From: Thunnus maccoyii
Lineage: Eukaryota; Chordata; Actinopteri; Scombriformes; Scombridae
Direction of reading: 5' to 3'
DNA length: 64,000 bases
Assembly: GCF_910596095.1 (NCBI RefSeq)
Contig: NC_056539.1
Coordinates: 13,712,501 to 13,776,500, forward strand
The first letter of the stretch is position 1. The number at the start of each line of letters is the position of its first letter. The notes below the pieces were generated by a model, which was given only the letters and a program-made list of their open reading frames with translations, was not told the DNA's origin and searched no databases. Both the position numbers and the translations under genes were made by a program. Shown here piece by piece: positions 1 through 14,700 of this stretch.

Positions 1-554
1 GGTCTCCCTGTTGAAGATTAATGTCTATTCTAGATATATGCCTTTATCAGTCAAATAGATTACAACTACAAATAGTTTCTTGTAAGGACACCACTTCCCC
101 CACTGATAGAAGCCTCAATAGACCACAATGCAATGCAGCTACAAGCTATCATTTCACATTAGCATGTAGCAAACACCACTTATAAAGTAAAAACATTTAA
201 ATTAAAATCCATTTTTACATCCGTAGAGTCTGGTTGTTCTTTTCTGAACACAATAAGCGACATTAAAAGTGAGGCAGCCTGTCTGTGTGATGACTCTGGG
301 GCTCTACTGTAGGTTACTGATAGTCCCAGCCCTTTCCCTGGGTGATAGTTAATTACCCTGGATAAATCCATTGGCAATTTGTCAGGCTGTTCCAGTATGC
401 CCCCCACCCTCCCACTCACCAAACCCAACCACTTCCCTCTTCTCTTCTTCCTCGCTCTAAGCTCATGTAATGAATCACTAATCACTCGGTCCCTGACGAG
501 CATCCCCAGCCTATTATCTCTTAATTACCCCATTCAAGGGGGCATCAGCGCAGG

Positions 555-567
555 CCAGCAGGGGGCG
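555..567 (+). promoter_or_regulatory. CTCF-type motif
   Basis: The 13-mer CCAGCAGGGGGCG matches the core CTCF consensus (CCASYAGRKGGCR) at every position. It lies in a GC-richer island inside AT-rich DNA about 8 kb upstream of the dmbx1 start codon, where an insulator or loop anchor would make sense. Motif match only; occupancy is unknown. Confidence 0.45.
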
Positions 568-1013
568 TGCTGTGAAACAAATATAACAAATATGATGCCA
601 GTGAGTCAAATCAGCCTGCTCTCCGTGATGTGTATTAAATTTCAAATGCCTGAAGTTAGTTGTGTGTGGACGAGACTATGTATTTACCGTCAGGTGGTGA
701 GTTATGTATGTCGCTGTTCTTCTGTTCGTACCTTAGAGAGCAAAGCAAGACACTGAAAGCCCCCCGGCTGTGGTGGTTTATGTACATAGGGCCAGAACGA
801 ACTGGCTTGTTCTCAATCTCTGCTCGGCTCTCTGACCGCCGGGCTCCAAATGGTCCTCTTGTGGAGCATTTGGGCTGTGGCAGAAAATGGAGCCTCTAAC
901 TCAGAGTCATTTGCAGATGCGACACTTGGGATTTGAAGCGAGTTGCCACAGAGCAAAGATAGAAATTGGAATTGGCAGCAGACATGAAATGGGGTCAGGG
1001 GATTTGCCCCTCA

Positions 1014-1036
1014 CATACACACACACACACACACAT
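1014..1036. repeat. (CA)n microsatellite
   Basis: A short run of CA dinucleotides with one T interruption at each end. Confidence 0.9.
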
Positions 1037-3694
1037 ACAGAACATGCGAGTTATAGGGTCCCCTGATTTACAAGGGAGGTCTGTTCCAACAATGGTGTCA
1101 CAGATGAACTGTAGCTTGCAGAGTGTCTGAAACAGACGTAGAATAAAAAGCCTAATTTGTAGCTGTCATTCAGTGTCTTTTGAGGAATTCCCAAACATGA
1201 AATTAAGTAGATTCTTGCTGACCTGGGTTTTCTTGGAAGTAAAATGCTTCATGGTTTGGACACAGGTCAGGGTCACCCAGTTGGCGTGATGGAGCAGATT
1301 TTCTAAGCGGTGTGTGAGGCGGGAAAGAGAAATTCCCATACTCCCATTTTCCCAGTCTGAGAAAAGACCAAAGAATAGGTTCAAGATCACACAGTTTTCG
1401 CTTGTTTACATCAAGCGAGTAAACCAAGAACAATTTTTTTTATAGCGTCCAAAACTGACAGGTGCCCCCTGCCAAGTCCTCTTAATAGTTAAGGTTTTTG
1501 AATTTAATCTCACTAATTTCGACATATCCCTCTAAGGATCTTAAAGCTTAACTTAAGAAAAGAAAAAAGACCCTGAACGGCCCTTTTTTGGAATCCTGGT
1601 GTCCGTTTTTTGTCAATCCTTTAGTGAAAGCCTGTCAAAAATGGTTAGCTTCTCCAGTGAAACTACTTCTTTGCATCTTAGCTCCCAGTCTTGCCCTGTG
1701 TCTGCACAATTTCTTTCTATCCTCTTGTTTCTCTCCTTTTGTTTAGATAAAGCGAGGGATTAGGAAAGATTTGCCCCCATAAAGTAGTGGTTTGATGGGC
1801 TTTTATCCCACCATGTTGCTAAAGCTGTGTAGCCCCTGGATTAGGCCCTGACAATAGGAACCCTTGTGCTGGGCCGCAGCCTGAGGGGCACAACCAAAGA
1901 CCGGCTCTGAGAAAGAGGGAGGAAACAAACCTGCCAACCTCGATATGTCAAGTCTGCCAGAGAAACCGTTCAGAGGAGCGACCCTGGCTGCAGCATGGTG
2001 TGCTGCGTCTACAGGATCATACAAGGATAAACAATAGTGAAAGTGAGCAACTTGTGGTCAGCCACACAAATAGAGAACTACAAGAACTTCTCTCAACAGC
2101 AAGAAGTACATTTAAAGCTGCGCTAATCAATATTTTTATATCACCGACAGACTAAATTAATGTGTAATGTGAGATGGGGTGCTCTTAGTGATGAAACCAC
2201 TGACAATTATCACCCCAGTGTCCCTTTGTACCTTCCCATCACCAAACGGCAGACAGACAAAGTTAGCGACTTGAGCGTTTAGCAGCGATAGTCAGATATT
2301 TCTCTGAAGTGTTGGTTGGTGACCAAACCAGAGCTCGAAGGATTGTGAAAATTGGATTCACATTTGTTGGGTGGCCAGAAACATGACTTCAAATGAATGC
2401 TAATTCTGCTCCGTGTCTGCTGCATGTGTAAATAGGCTTTCAATCTAACAATTTAATAAAGGTGATAAAGTGAACAATTTTGTGTTTACAGCTGGTTCTG
2501 CTGCCCCCATGTGCCCTCCCACATAATAATACATTTGACACTTATTTCTTATGATGTCTTATTACTCTATTAGTTTCAATAATCAAAATGTAACAACTTT
2601 AACTGTGCACTGGTTTCTTGAATTACAGGAACTCCATAACTTAGAAGTCTGATGTAAGTCCATTATATGTCTGTGTGATCACTACAGTATAAAGGACTGT
2701 TGTCTTACAATAGTTGTAACTTTAGTCTATTTAATACATAAGAAAGAGGTCAACCATATGAATGTTACATACAGAAGAGCTAGCATTAGTGATCTTGTCC
2801 TTTGGCACAAAGTTAAGTGATATCTGCATACAGAAAAAGGAAGTGGTGAAGCTGGAGATTTGTCCATTTAAATCATCCAAAACATATGAGGGAAGTCTTA
2901 AAGGTGAATGCCACAGCCACACATACACAACCAGAGGATTGCTAATGGCAAGTTGCTTTGTTACTCCAGTCACACAAGTCCCATGGAGGCAGTCAATTCT
3001 AAACCATACATCAAAATGATTAATTTCTCCCAAATGAGTACAAGCTAACCTTGACTAAGAGTATGTGCAGAACAGAGCAGCTGGATTGAAACCTAATATA
3101 TTCATGAAGTTAAAGAAAACCTAATGATAAAAGTTAATGGGCTCTGAAGGCTGAAGGCGTCAACTTTCTCCTCGACTTGATGTAAAATGCCACTTGGAGA
3201 TACAGGGAGCCATTTGAGGGGTAAAATTACAAACGTTCACGCGTTATAAACCTGATTAAAAACTGAACATGATTTATAAATCGCTGCAGCTTCCTCAGCT
3301 GAGCTTTGATTCAGGCTGCCAAAGTCCTGATGCAGGGATAAAGTTTTGATATTCAGAAAGCAGGCGGGGGGATGATTGAGAGCAAAGACGATAACTCAGA
3401 TCTGAAGAGAGGCTTTAACATGATAAAGCTTGAATGCAGCCAGAGTTCAGAGAACAATGAGCGCGGCGATGAAATCCACAGAAATCTGAGATGAATTTGG
3501 GGTTTAGAAAGTTAGCCTGCAGCGGGGGCTGAGATCCTGAAGGTGATCAGGATGAGAGGCGGTGTGTGAAAATGGCAGATGAAAAGACACGTAAACTATG
3601 CAGTGTATTCAGGATCATCATCATCATGATTAGGCCTCAAAACCACCAATAATGTACTGCATCTGGAAATATTGTATGCATCTTTTAAAGTCAG

Positions 3695-3830
3695 AAGTAG
3701 AACTGCAATGATTAACAAATTAATTGGCAGCTGTTTGGATATTCGATTAATTGATTAAATCATTTTTTAGGCAAAAATGCCAATAATCTGCAGGTTCAGC
3801 CTCTGCAATGTGAATGTTTGCAGCTCTTCT
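3695..3830. repeat. Teleost dispersed repeat, ATTAATCGATTA type (copy 1)
   Basis: A block rich in GATTAA/TTAATTG/ATTGATTAAAT words, followed by text on the same plan as the blocks near 20110, 27540, 60050 and 63600. It is diverged, and its ends could not be fixed. Confidence 0.5.
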
Positions 3831-6246
3831 CTGTTTTGTATCATTGTAAATTGATGATGTTACCTTACTGTAATGAACTATTTCACATTTTATAGACAAA
3901 ACAATAATATGCCAAAGAAGTTGCATTCAGAATGTATGTATTATGTACAACCTAGATTTAAGAAACAACTTTTAACCAGGTAAATGTTAAAGATCACATT
4001 TCCACTTCAAATGTTCGTCTGCAGGGCTGTAAAACCTACACATACTATGCTTAAAATGTATTTATTTTTCCTCAGATTACCTTGTTATATCTTATTCAGC
4101 AAATGCATCAATTTAGAAATTCAATCTGAAGTTTATGTGGATATAAAAAAAAGTGTGAGAATGATACATTTGGCATCACAACCCCAAATAAACAAATGAT
4201 GATTTTGAATAAAAATCAATTCATGCCCACTGATGATTATTTTATAGGTCTTCATAATATTTACACCAGTTACAGACTTTATTGGAATTTGTCCTAAAAA
4301 TGTGTAGGCTATACATATATGTCCAGAAAGTATCTGTTGTACAAATGAAAAAGGCTGTGAGTGAGTCTCTGTCCACTGCAGCCCTGCATGCTGCTCTACT
4401 GGCCTAATATCACTCTAATAGCAGGCCCTCTTGACACTTGCATTAAACCCTTCAGCCATGCTGGACATTAGCCCACATTAAGGCCCGTAAAAAGCTGATT
4501 TGAGGAAGAGCAGCTGAGAGGAATTCCTTCTCGCTTTAATTGCTTTAGAAACGGTTCCCACAAAGAGACACTGGCCAGATTTTCCTCCAGTTTAAGTTCT
4601 TATTTCCATCGGTTCACAAGTTAATCCGATTTTTTTTTCTTCTCTAGGCCCAAATGCTGTGCAGCGATGAAAAAAAGGAAAACATAAGGTCGGAATTAAA
4701 AAAATATATATATCTTATCATAAATATTATTATTATTTAATAATAATTCAATTTCCCTTTCAAGTCTTATTAATAATAATGTATGTTTTTTCATTACAAA
4801 TAACATCAATTTACGCACTGATAACCACTTGTTGCTTGAAAAAGTGCTAAACTCATTAATTTTATCTTTGTTTCCTTTCGTATTATGAATTTTACTAACT
4901 ATAATTAACCCACCAATGCAAAATAAAACTGAATAACGACTGAGGACAATACCTGACGCCTATATAGTGAACTTTATGGCTACTTAAACGCGTTAAGGTA
5001 ACCTATAAGCAGCACATTTTCCTTTCACACAGGCTGTTGTCAGGAGTCTAAAGTTCTGCAAATGAATGTGTCCAAAGATCAAATTAAGTTTAGGATTTTA
5101 GCCCCCCCGCCCTCTTCTTTCTCTCTCACTCTCTCGGAGAAAATTCAACAAAATATGCAAGCTTTACATTAAAAGGCTACTTTTCGCTGCCCTTAATTCC
5201 AGCCTAAACGGTTTTTCTTCGGGAGAAGAAATCTTTTCTAAAAACCTCGAAGAAGAGAGGGGCATTATTGTTTTAATCCTCTTACCAGCAGTCATTTTAA
5301 GACATTTTTTGGAGGGTGAAATGGCGTCTTGTCTCCCCAATCCTAACCTAAATCCCTCGGGGCCGGGGAGCTGCTGGAGGCTGGAGCCCAGCAGCCTGCA
5401 TCTCTCCATCTCAGCTGCATTCCCACCAAACAGGAGGGAAATACAATTAAAGCGCGGAATTAACCTGAGAGCACCGCGCTGGAGTCACTATGCAGGCCAT
5501 TACTTACCATTTGCATAATTTAATTATGTGTGATACTTTTTTAAAAAGCTGAATTCGAGCAATGAAGAAGTTGCAATTCTTTTTTTTTTTTTAAAAGCTA
5601 AAATTTCTTACAGACACTGAAATAATTGTAAAACCTTTGACTTTCCTTCCTTTTTATATTTTTGTTTTGTGAGATTTGTAATGTTTGTTCTGGTCTAAAA
5701 TAAACCCAAAACGCACAGTGTTGTCTTATAACCTACAAATAAGTCAGTCAATGTTTAAAAGCCTATAATTATATAATTGATGTTGGTTAAACGACTATAT
5801 ATATTTTTTTAAATAACTGTATTTAGGATTTTGAGTTAAACATTTGTTTAAAAATACATAGGTCTGCCCTTTGACCCTTTTTAAGCAACATATATTGAAG
5901 TGGGACGGACAAGTGGATCCTAAACTATCCAAAAATAAGAATAAAGGCTGTTAGGATTACTGTCACATAATTAGAAATATCTTAAAATACATCTTGTCAT
6001 ATCGAGATTTGTTCAAATAATTATTTATTATTTGCAGTTTAAGTGTCTCTAAAAACATAAACATTATCATCATCACCTCCAAAAATAACAGCGGTAGGTT
6101 TAAAAACAACAATAATTATTATTGCATTAAAAAAAAATACTTATACATTAAAAAAAAATGCATCTACCTCCTTCAAAACAACAACAGCCGCAGCAGAAAA
6201 GTCGGCAACACGGATGCAGAAATAATCTATAAAGTGAGGAGTGCTG

Positions 6247-6275
6247 GAGGAGGAGGAGGAGGAGGAGGATGAGGA
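6247..6275. repeat. (GGA)n microsatellite
   Basis: A run of GGA/GAG triplets with one T interruption, just upstream of the probable dmbx1 promoter and first exon. Confidence 0.85.
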
Positions 6276-6329
6276 GGGTGGGGGCTGTTGTGGTGGTTGA
6301 GGAGGAAAGCAACGTGATTGGCACAGAGA

Positions 6330-6617
6330 AGGAGCGCGTGAGATCCGCGGTGACCCCACCCGGAGCGCTTTAAAGGCCGAGAGATGGCAGCCCAGCATCC
6401 TCCCACATCCACAGAGAGACGAGCCGGGAGGACGCAGCGGACACACCGGGATGTTCTCAGGATATCACGAGTGAAAGGAGAAACCAATCAAATGAATTAA
6501 AAAAAAAACATGAGCAACCGCCTGCGGATTTTAGAGAAGAAGATCTGAAAGGGAAAATATTGGACTGCTGCGAGTGGAGATATTTTGCCTCAGATACATA
6601 CAGACAGACAGCAGAGA
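6330..6617 (+). promoter_or_regulatory. dmbx1: Probable dmbx1 promoter and untranslated exon 1
   Basis: The dmbx1 start codon lies in an exon opened by a splice acceptor (8612-8618), so at least one noncoding exon must lie upstream. This stretch is the best candidate. It is locally GC-rich, has a TTTAAAG box near 6370 that could serve as a TATA-like element, and ends in a good donor (GAG then GTGAGA at 6618). A second possible noncoding exon ends at about 7690 with a GTAAGTG-like donor. No transcript evidence is available. Confidence 0.4.
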
Positions 6618-7360
6618 GGTGAGAAGTTTGCGGAGTGGAAATTATTGTGATCATTGAAATGTTCCTGTTCCTAAATGAGCTCCGTCTAATAAGTTGCATC
6701 ATTCTAAAATTGTGAAATTGCTACACGACTATTTTACTTTGTATTTTGCTGTGTTTGTTGTGCACTGATTTGTTTTTTTAACCACGTCGTCTTCCAAACT
6801 CAGTTACGTCTTCAAATAAAATCAAATCGGTTCCCAAAGTGCAGTTTGTCGCCCAGAGCAGCTTTATATTAATGCAGCTGTCTTTGGCTCAAGTTAAATA
6901 ATTCAAAGTGTTTTTAACTGACAGTTTTCAGTATCACATCACCTACATTATGGGCTGTAAATCACATCTAACAAACATAATTTAGATATCATTTATTAGG
7001 GTTTTGATGAAAGATTTTCTTTTACATTACAGGTTGTTTAATTGACCATAGGTTAATTACCACTATTAGTTTTGTATTTCCTTTAGGTTTGTGAATGCGC
7101 ACAGCTCCAGCCTCAAGGCAATCTGTAGTAAATGTAACTCATAAATCCACGCCTATTAGCATAATTAGGCTTAAATCAGAGCCCGAGGCTACGTGACATT
7201 GTCCTGAAAGAAGAGCATTATGTTGAATTTTAAGAAGCTGCAAGAAAAAAAAAAAGCAGATTACACAAATCAAGCCAGAGGCTGATTTAGAAAAATAACG
7301 CAATGAAATAGTCACATGAAAAAAAAATGTTATTGCATTAGTCACACGATATTTGATATC

Positions 7361-7395
7361 ACACACACATACACACACATACACACACACACACG
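7361..7395. repeat. (CA)n microsatellite
   Basis: Interrupted CA repeat followed by a short CGCTCG-type tract. Confidence 0.85.
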
Positions 7396-7842
7396 CTCGC
7401 TCGCGCGCATGTTGGCCCACCTTTCACGTGTCAGGCGCGATGATAAATTAATAGCCTTGTATAGTTGAAACCTATTTGCACCCACATTAGACAGGAACCC
7501 GACTGGGGTTCCCGTGCATGTTTCACTTGTCTGACATCTGCGTCAGCCTGCGGGCGTCTGAAACTGAACCGGGACCCGCCACAGATAAACGGCCTCCTGC
7601 ACTCAAGAGCCAAACTCTCAGGGAGCAAGGAAATGTTTTTTCGCACCTTCTGTCAGTCCAGCCTGAGGAGGTTTAACCGCGACAGACGCAGTAAGTGTCT
7701 CCAAGAAAAAACAGTCTTCAGACTGATCATTTAATTTGATTGTAGGTGATTAAATAAAAAAAGCAAAATTGTCAGAATTAATTTCTTACGCCTGTTTTGT
7801 TTTCTTCGGAGGGGGAAAATGAATATTGCCTGAATAAAAAAA

Positions 7843-7885
7843 TCAAATAATAATAACAATAATAATAATAATACAACAATAATAA
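7843..7885. repeat. (AAT)n microsatellite
   Basis: Imperfect AAT/ATA triplet run in the dmbx1 upstream intron. Confidence 0.8.
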
Positions 7886-8586
7886 TGTAATTATTATTAT
7901 CGTCAAACAGAACACTTGAATTCCTGTGCATTTGCACGTCCTAATTGTTGGCTGCTCTGAACAAAAATAATTAGCCGAAATTTAATATTTACTAATATGA
8001 GCTTGTTAAAATAGAGAAATATAATATCGCAGAAAAGTATATGACGATACATTTCTTTGACTTTTTAATGTTATTTTGGGCCTGAATGCTACATTTCATA
8101 TGAATGAATACGTTACATTTCTCATCGTTAAGCGGAACTGACAAGTTATTTGGATCACTTAAAATTTTTGCATATTTCGCTGTTCACTGTCATGCTGCAG
8201 AAAGACTAACCAGATAAAAAATACTTCAGCAGTGCATTCGTCTTTTCCCCTGACAGCTCTAAATAATTGATAAGTGTTACATGAACAGTTTCACCTAAAG
8301 GAAGGATCATTGTTTCCTCAAAATGTCCGGTTTGTTTTGCTTAAATTTAATTTAACAGCGCACACAAACATTTTCAGCAAAATTTGGAATCTTTTTCCAA
8401 ATCATTAGAAGCATCTGCTCATTCATTTAATAAAATGAAGGGATGGTTGAGGAATGAGCGCAGTCTTTACTGCTTTTATCTCACCTGTTGCCGTTTCAAT
8501 TAGTCATCTATAAAAATTATTAAAGCTCTTCTCACTCTTTTTAATAGCGAGGCTACCGCTGGGAAACTGATTTATTTGAGGCCTGA

Positions 8587-10364
<1,778 letters not shown>

Positions 10365-11760
10365 AGCTGGAGCTGCTCAGTCTACGTGGTTGCCCTCTGC
10401 TCAGGGCCATAGCTAATTATGGACCCAGTCCACAGGAGGGGACTCTGGGCCCCACTCCACTTTCCTCCTGACCTCTCAACACCCTCAAACAACTACATAT
10501 ATCCATCCACAACTCCAAACACCCATTAGATATATCCCCAATTTAAACTTCAGCTTTTTGGCTGCTACCCAATCTGTTCAAAATCTTCCCAAATTTCAAA
10601 TTTGTGTGCTTGTTTCAGTTCATTCCACATAATTCTTCTGAACAGATGCTGAGGATGTTTTGTTCGCAGTTTTCTACATTTTAGATAACCCCAATTTGAA
10701 AACCAGAGCAGTGTTACATACAGCAGAAACAAAATATTTTTAGACAAACTTGAGGAGCACACTATGTGTTTTAGAGCAGGCACTTTAAGGGTCCTCCCTC
10801 AGCTTGCGGCCCTGGGTCTCAGTTTCAAAACACCATTTCCCCTCCACTACATTCCCTGGCCTCCACCTCAGTGTCATCACATGAGCATGTAGCTCACTGC
10901 TGAAAGCACAGGGAGACGTGAAGAACATCTCTGCTGGATAAAAAAAAAAGTACTCAATGGACTTTAAAAAATGAAAGAAAAATCCAACTGGACTGCAGAT
11001 GTGTCTGAACAGTACTGTTTGCCTGTGGATCTTGCTTGTATTTGACTCCTCCTGGTTAACAGCATTAGCCACTTCTCCTAATGCTAACTGCTCACTACGA
11101 TTTGAACCTCCTCTGTGAAGTCAGGGCAGAAAATCTTGAACCACAGAGTTGCCAGTCTGAGATATTAAGATATTCTATAATCATCACAAGAACCCATAAA
11201 CATGAACTATGCATGCAAGCACCCCTCTGAAGCATGGCTTACAGCCGTGTAAAACACACCTGTCATGGCGCTGGCATTAGAATGAAGTCACATAAGATCT
11301 GAAATAAGAAATAAAGCTCAGATCGGTCAATATAATCTCCCAGCCACAATGTTTTAATGTAGATGACACATGACTTCCCTTGTTTAAAGTTATGGCACTC
11401 AGCTCAGCCTGCAAGAATCTATTGAGCATTGTAAATATCCCTCAGTGTTCATCTCCATCTGCCTGGTTAAAGAGGAAACATTCAATTTATTTTTCAATTG
11501 TGGCTACAAGCAAAGGACCTACAGCAGAAACGAAATAAGGGGGAGAATCTGTGGAGGAGGCACAGTGACAAATAAATACAAACCCTGATATATATTTTCA
11601 GAGTCACCACTTTTGCTGAGCCAGTGGCTTCAGCAGAAAGATGCACAGGCAAAGTCTCTATGTATTATATCACTGTAGATTCAAGACATGTATTTCTCAA
11701 TTGTTTTAAATGTGAGTAATTTATCTGTTTAATGCAAGGGAATAAATCACACATAAGAAT
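10365..11760 (+). other. dmbx1: Probable dmbx1 3' UTR
   Basis: There is no coding signal after the TGA at 10362-10364. AATAAA polyadenylation signals lie at 11310-11315 and 11741-11746; either could end the message. The 3' end is inferred. Confidence 0.45.
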
Positions 11761-14700
11761 GACTGAATGAGTTCTGTTTTCAGTGTTGTCGGTTGGAATA
11801 GAGGATGAAAATGTTTGATTTTATTCGCTCACATCTCCACTTTTGCTATTTAACTTAAAAATTAATCAAGAAAACAACACATGGAGGAAAAGCAAAACGC
11901 CTGCTACTGAAAAACAAAAGAAAACAGCATTTCTTACCAGGGTATCCTTCTCTTGTACAAAATTCACACATTTAAATATTTTGGATTGACTGGAGGAAAT
12001 GTGCCATAAATGTTATCAAAAATATGCACCTATTGACTTTCACGCTTAGTTTTTTCAGATATTTTTGTGGATCTTTGGACTTTTGTCAGCTAGAAGCTGA
12101 GTTAAAGGAAGACCAGGCGAAATCACATTGCAGAAGATCTTACCAACGTGCACGCATACATCTGCTCACACATACGGTAGATCTTATAGCACCCAAAAGA
12201 TTTTTTCCTAAGTTTCTCAAGTAAGAGGAAGTTGAGAATAAGAACGAGATTAGGTTAGTGTGTGCTGAATCCAGCTCCTCTTTGGATGTCTGACAGCGCT
12301 GAGTGACAGAAAACTGAATCTCACACACTTTTGATTTCCACACACATTACCTTCAACCATTTACGGTGCAAATTTAAGTTTGGTTAATACATTCCACCGA
12401 GGACACCTTGATGATCCGTAAATAATTTAGACGCAGGAGGTCTACCATCTTCGACGGTGAGGTTTACACACCACATAGGGGAGAACCTGCCACTTGTTCA
12501 CCACTTGCAGAATAACTAATCCTAAATGAAATGACTGAAGCACAGTGTCAGGCTCTAAAGAGTCTCCAATCCACCACCCACCCCTCACTCTCTCTCTCTC
12601 TCTCTCCCCTCTTCCCCCACCCTGTCAGCCGAGGTTTGGCTGCACCGAAACAGAATGCTTTGCCATAAGAAGATTACCTTTGGTTGGGATATCGATGGAT
12701 TAAGTAAGAATTGAATGAGATAAAATAGGACTGAAAGGGTTCCCGGAGTCAGCAAAGTTCAGACACCTGTTTTCTCCTGCTCTTTCCCGCTTTCTCGCTC
12801 CATGACCATAAAGATTATATCACTTTCTGACTGGAGAAAGGGAGGGTGGTAGGTGTGGGTGGTTTAAGGACGGGGCAGGTTACAGTGCATAAATATAATT
12901 TTGGGGGCTGCAAAGACAATTCTTTCACATGCCCTTGGGTTATTTTCAGGCATACTCTATAAATATGTGGTCAATTTGTCATGAACGTCTGGGTTTTGTG
13001 TGTAAAGATTGTATGGGTGTAAGTCAATGGGAATGCTGTGTTTGTGTATGTGTGAGTGTGTGTGAGTGTGTCTATGGCAGCTAAGCCGCTGAAGGTTTCC
13101 AGGAGCTCTTTGATGTGTATCTGGGCAATGCGCTATTAGAGGGATTTTCCTAGTTGACAGCTCAGAGAATGTGTGGAGGAATTGCGATGCCAGCGGGCTA
13201 AAAGAATGCTGGAAACAGGATTAGGATCATATTCTGGCAGCTCCTGTCACTTCATCAATGGGCTAAGGTTTCCTCAGTGACAGCCCTCCTTCTCTGCCCG
13301 GCTAAAACCTTTAGTGGGACCATAAAAGGGGTGAGAGAGGGGAAAAAACAATGATTGAATGGTGTGCTATGATTTCTGTGCTGGTTTTGCTCTGAGGGCT
13401 TTGTGTTGGGAGGTCTGAGGGGGACGGCGTTGATTTGGAGGGAGGGGTACGTCGAGGGGATGAGAAAAAGGGGGCTTTTTTTTGAGGGTGTTGGGGCGGT
13501 GGGGGTAGGACTGTGGTCTTTCTTGGAAGTTTTACACCCAAATCCCCATGGCAGAGCATGTGGAGGGTTTTTACACTGATGCTAGCGGACAGGGACAGCA
13601 GCTTGGTGTCCTCCAGGGGACGACAGCAGCAGCAGCAGCAGCAGGTGCGGGAGGAAGAACGCTGTTTCCTGAATCTTCAGGATCCAGTTTGTCTGTATAA
13701 GACCTGCCTGTCACCACCAAGTGGAGTGAGACCTCTTTCACCAAGTGAGGGTCTTAGATATGTGGGAGTGTCATGAACACTTGTAGGCTCTTTTGAGGCA
13801 TAACAGTGATCATCTGTTGTGATTATTTATTTTATTAAAGGATAGGCCTTGTGCTATATTCAGTTTTTTTTATTATCAGCAAAAATCTCATGAAAAGTCA
13901 AAAACCAAAATTAATTGATCTTATTAAAAAGTAATTTATGTGTCGTCAAAACCTGATATAGCTTATTCCTCTGGGACATAGAGCGCCTTTGTTATCCAAA
14001 CATATTAAAAACACATCAATGAGCCACCATTTCACTGGCTGACATGTCGCTTCATTATGATAATGTTTATTTTGAGTTGATCACACACACACTGTCCTGC
14101 TACTGTAATTACGCACTAGAACACAAAATGTGTATTAATCTGTAACTGAAAATAGTCCCCAACAAATGCCCAGTTTCCTCATGTTTGGGTAACATTTGCT
14201 AAAATCTACAGTGCCCTGCTGTTTTAACCCTCATCCTACCAACATATTTAACATACAAGGACTACCGACTGGGGTCTCTGGAATAAACTACAGTGAAAAA
14301 CAACGAACATAGCATAATTTATTGATAGATTTATTTCTTCTCAAAATATTATTTTATATGTAATACAAATTGGAATTTGAAAAGCATACCTCTGGGGTCT
14401 GCAGGTAACTCAGTTGGTAGGATTAGGGTTAAGAAATTACTAACCCTAAACCTTTAAAAAAATGAAAGTATGTAATTGTAAGTAAGACCAAACTGGCTTG
14501 GGGTCAAGAGCCACAGACAGAATGGGGAGGTCAGAATTGCAAAATGGACCAACATTTTTGGTTTTGGCCTTTTAATTTAATCTGCTGACAATAACAAAAG
14601 TGTAGAACATTGTCAGCCTTATCCTTTTAATGTATTTTTACAGAACTAAAACTTAAATCTCAAGCGAAAAGAGTTACTATTTAATATTTAGGAACAAGAT

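Larger units (their letters stand above)
1..6300. other. Gene-free 5' flank of dmbx1
   Basis: No coding exon was recognised here. Open frames of up to about 125 codons lack splice-site context and resemble no family I know. The stretch holds a CTCF-like site, a CA microsatellite and one dispersed-repeat fragment, listed separately. Blocks near 480-650, 4380-4620 and 5430-5530 are rich in TAAT/ATTA and octamer-like words, as expected for distal enhancers of a developmental homeobox gene; this is inference without conservation data. Confidence 0.5.

Noticed and set aside
379-756. 125-codon open frame on the plus strand
   Set aside because: No splice context, domain text or codon bias; it lies in noncoding flank.
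6141-6446. Frame encoding a poly-Ser/Pro tract
   Set aside because: It is produced by the GGA repeat in the dmbx1 upstream region; no other coding sign.
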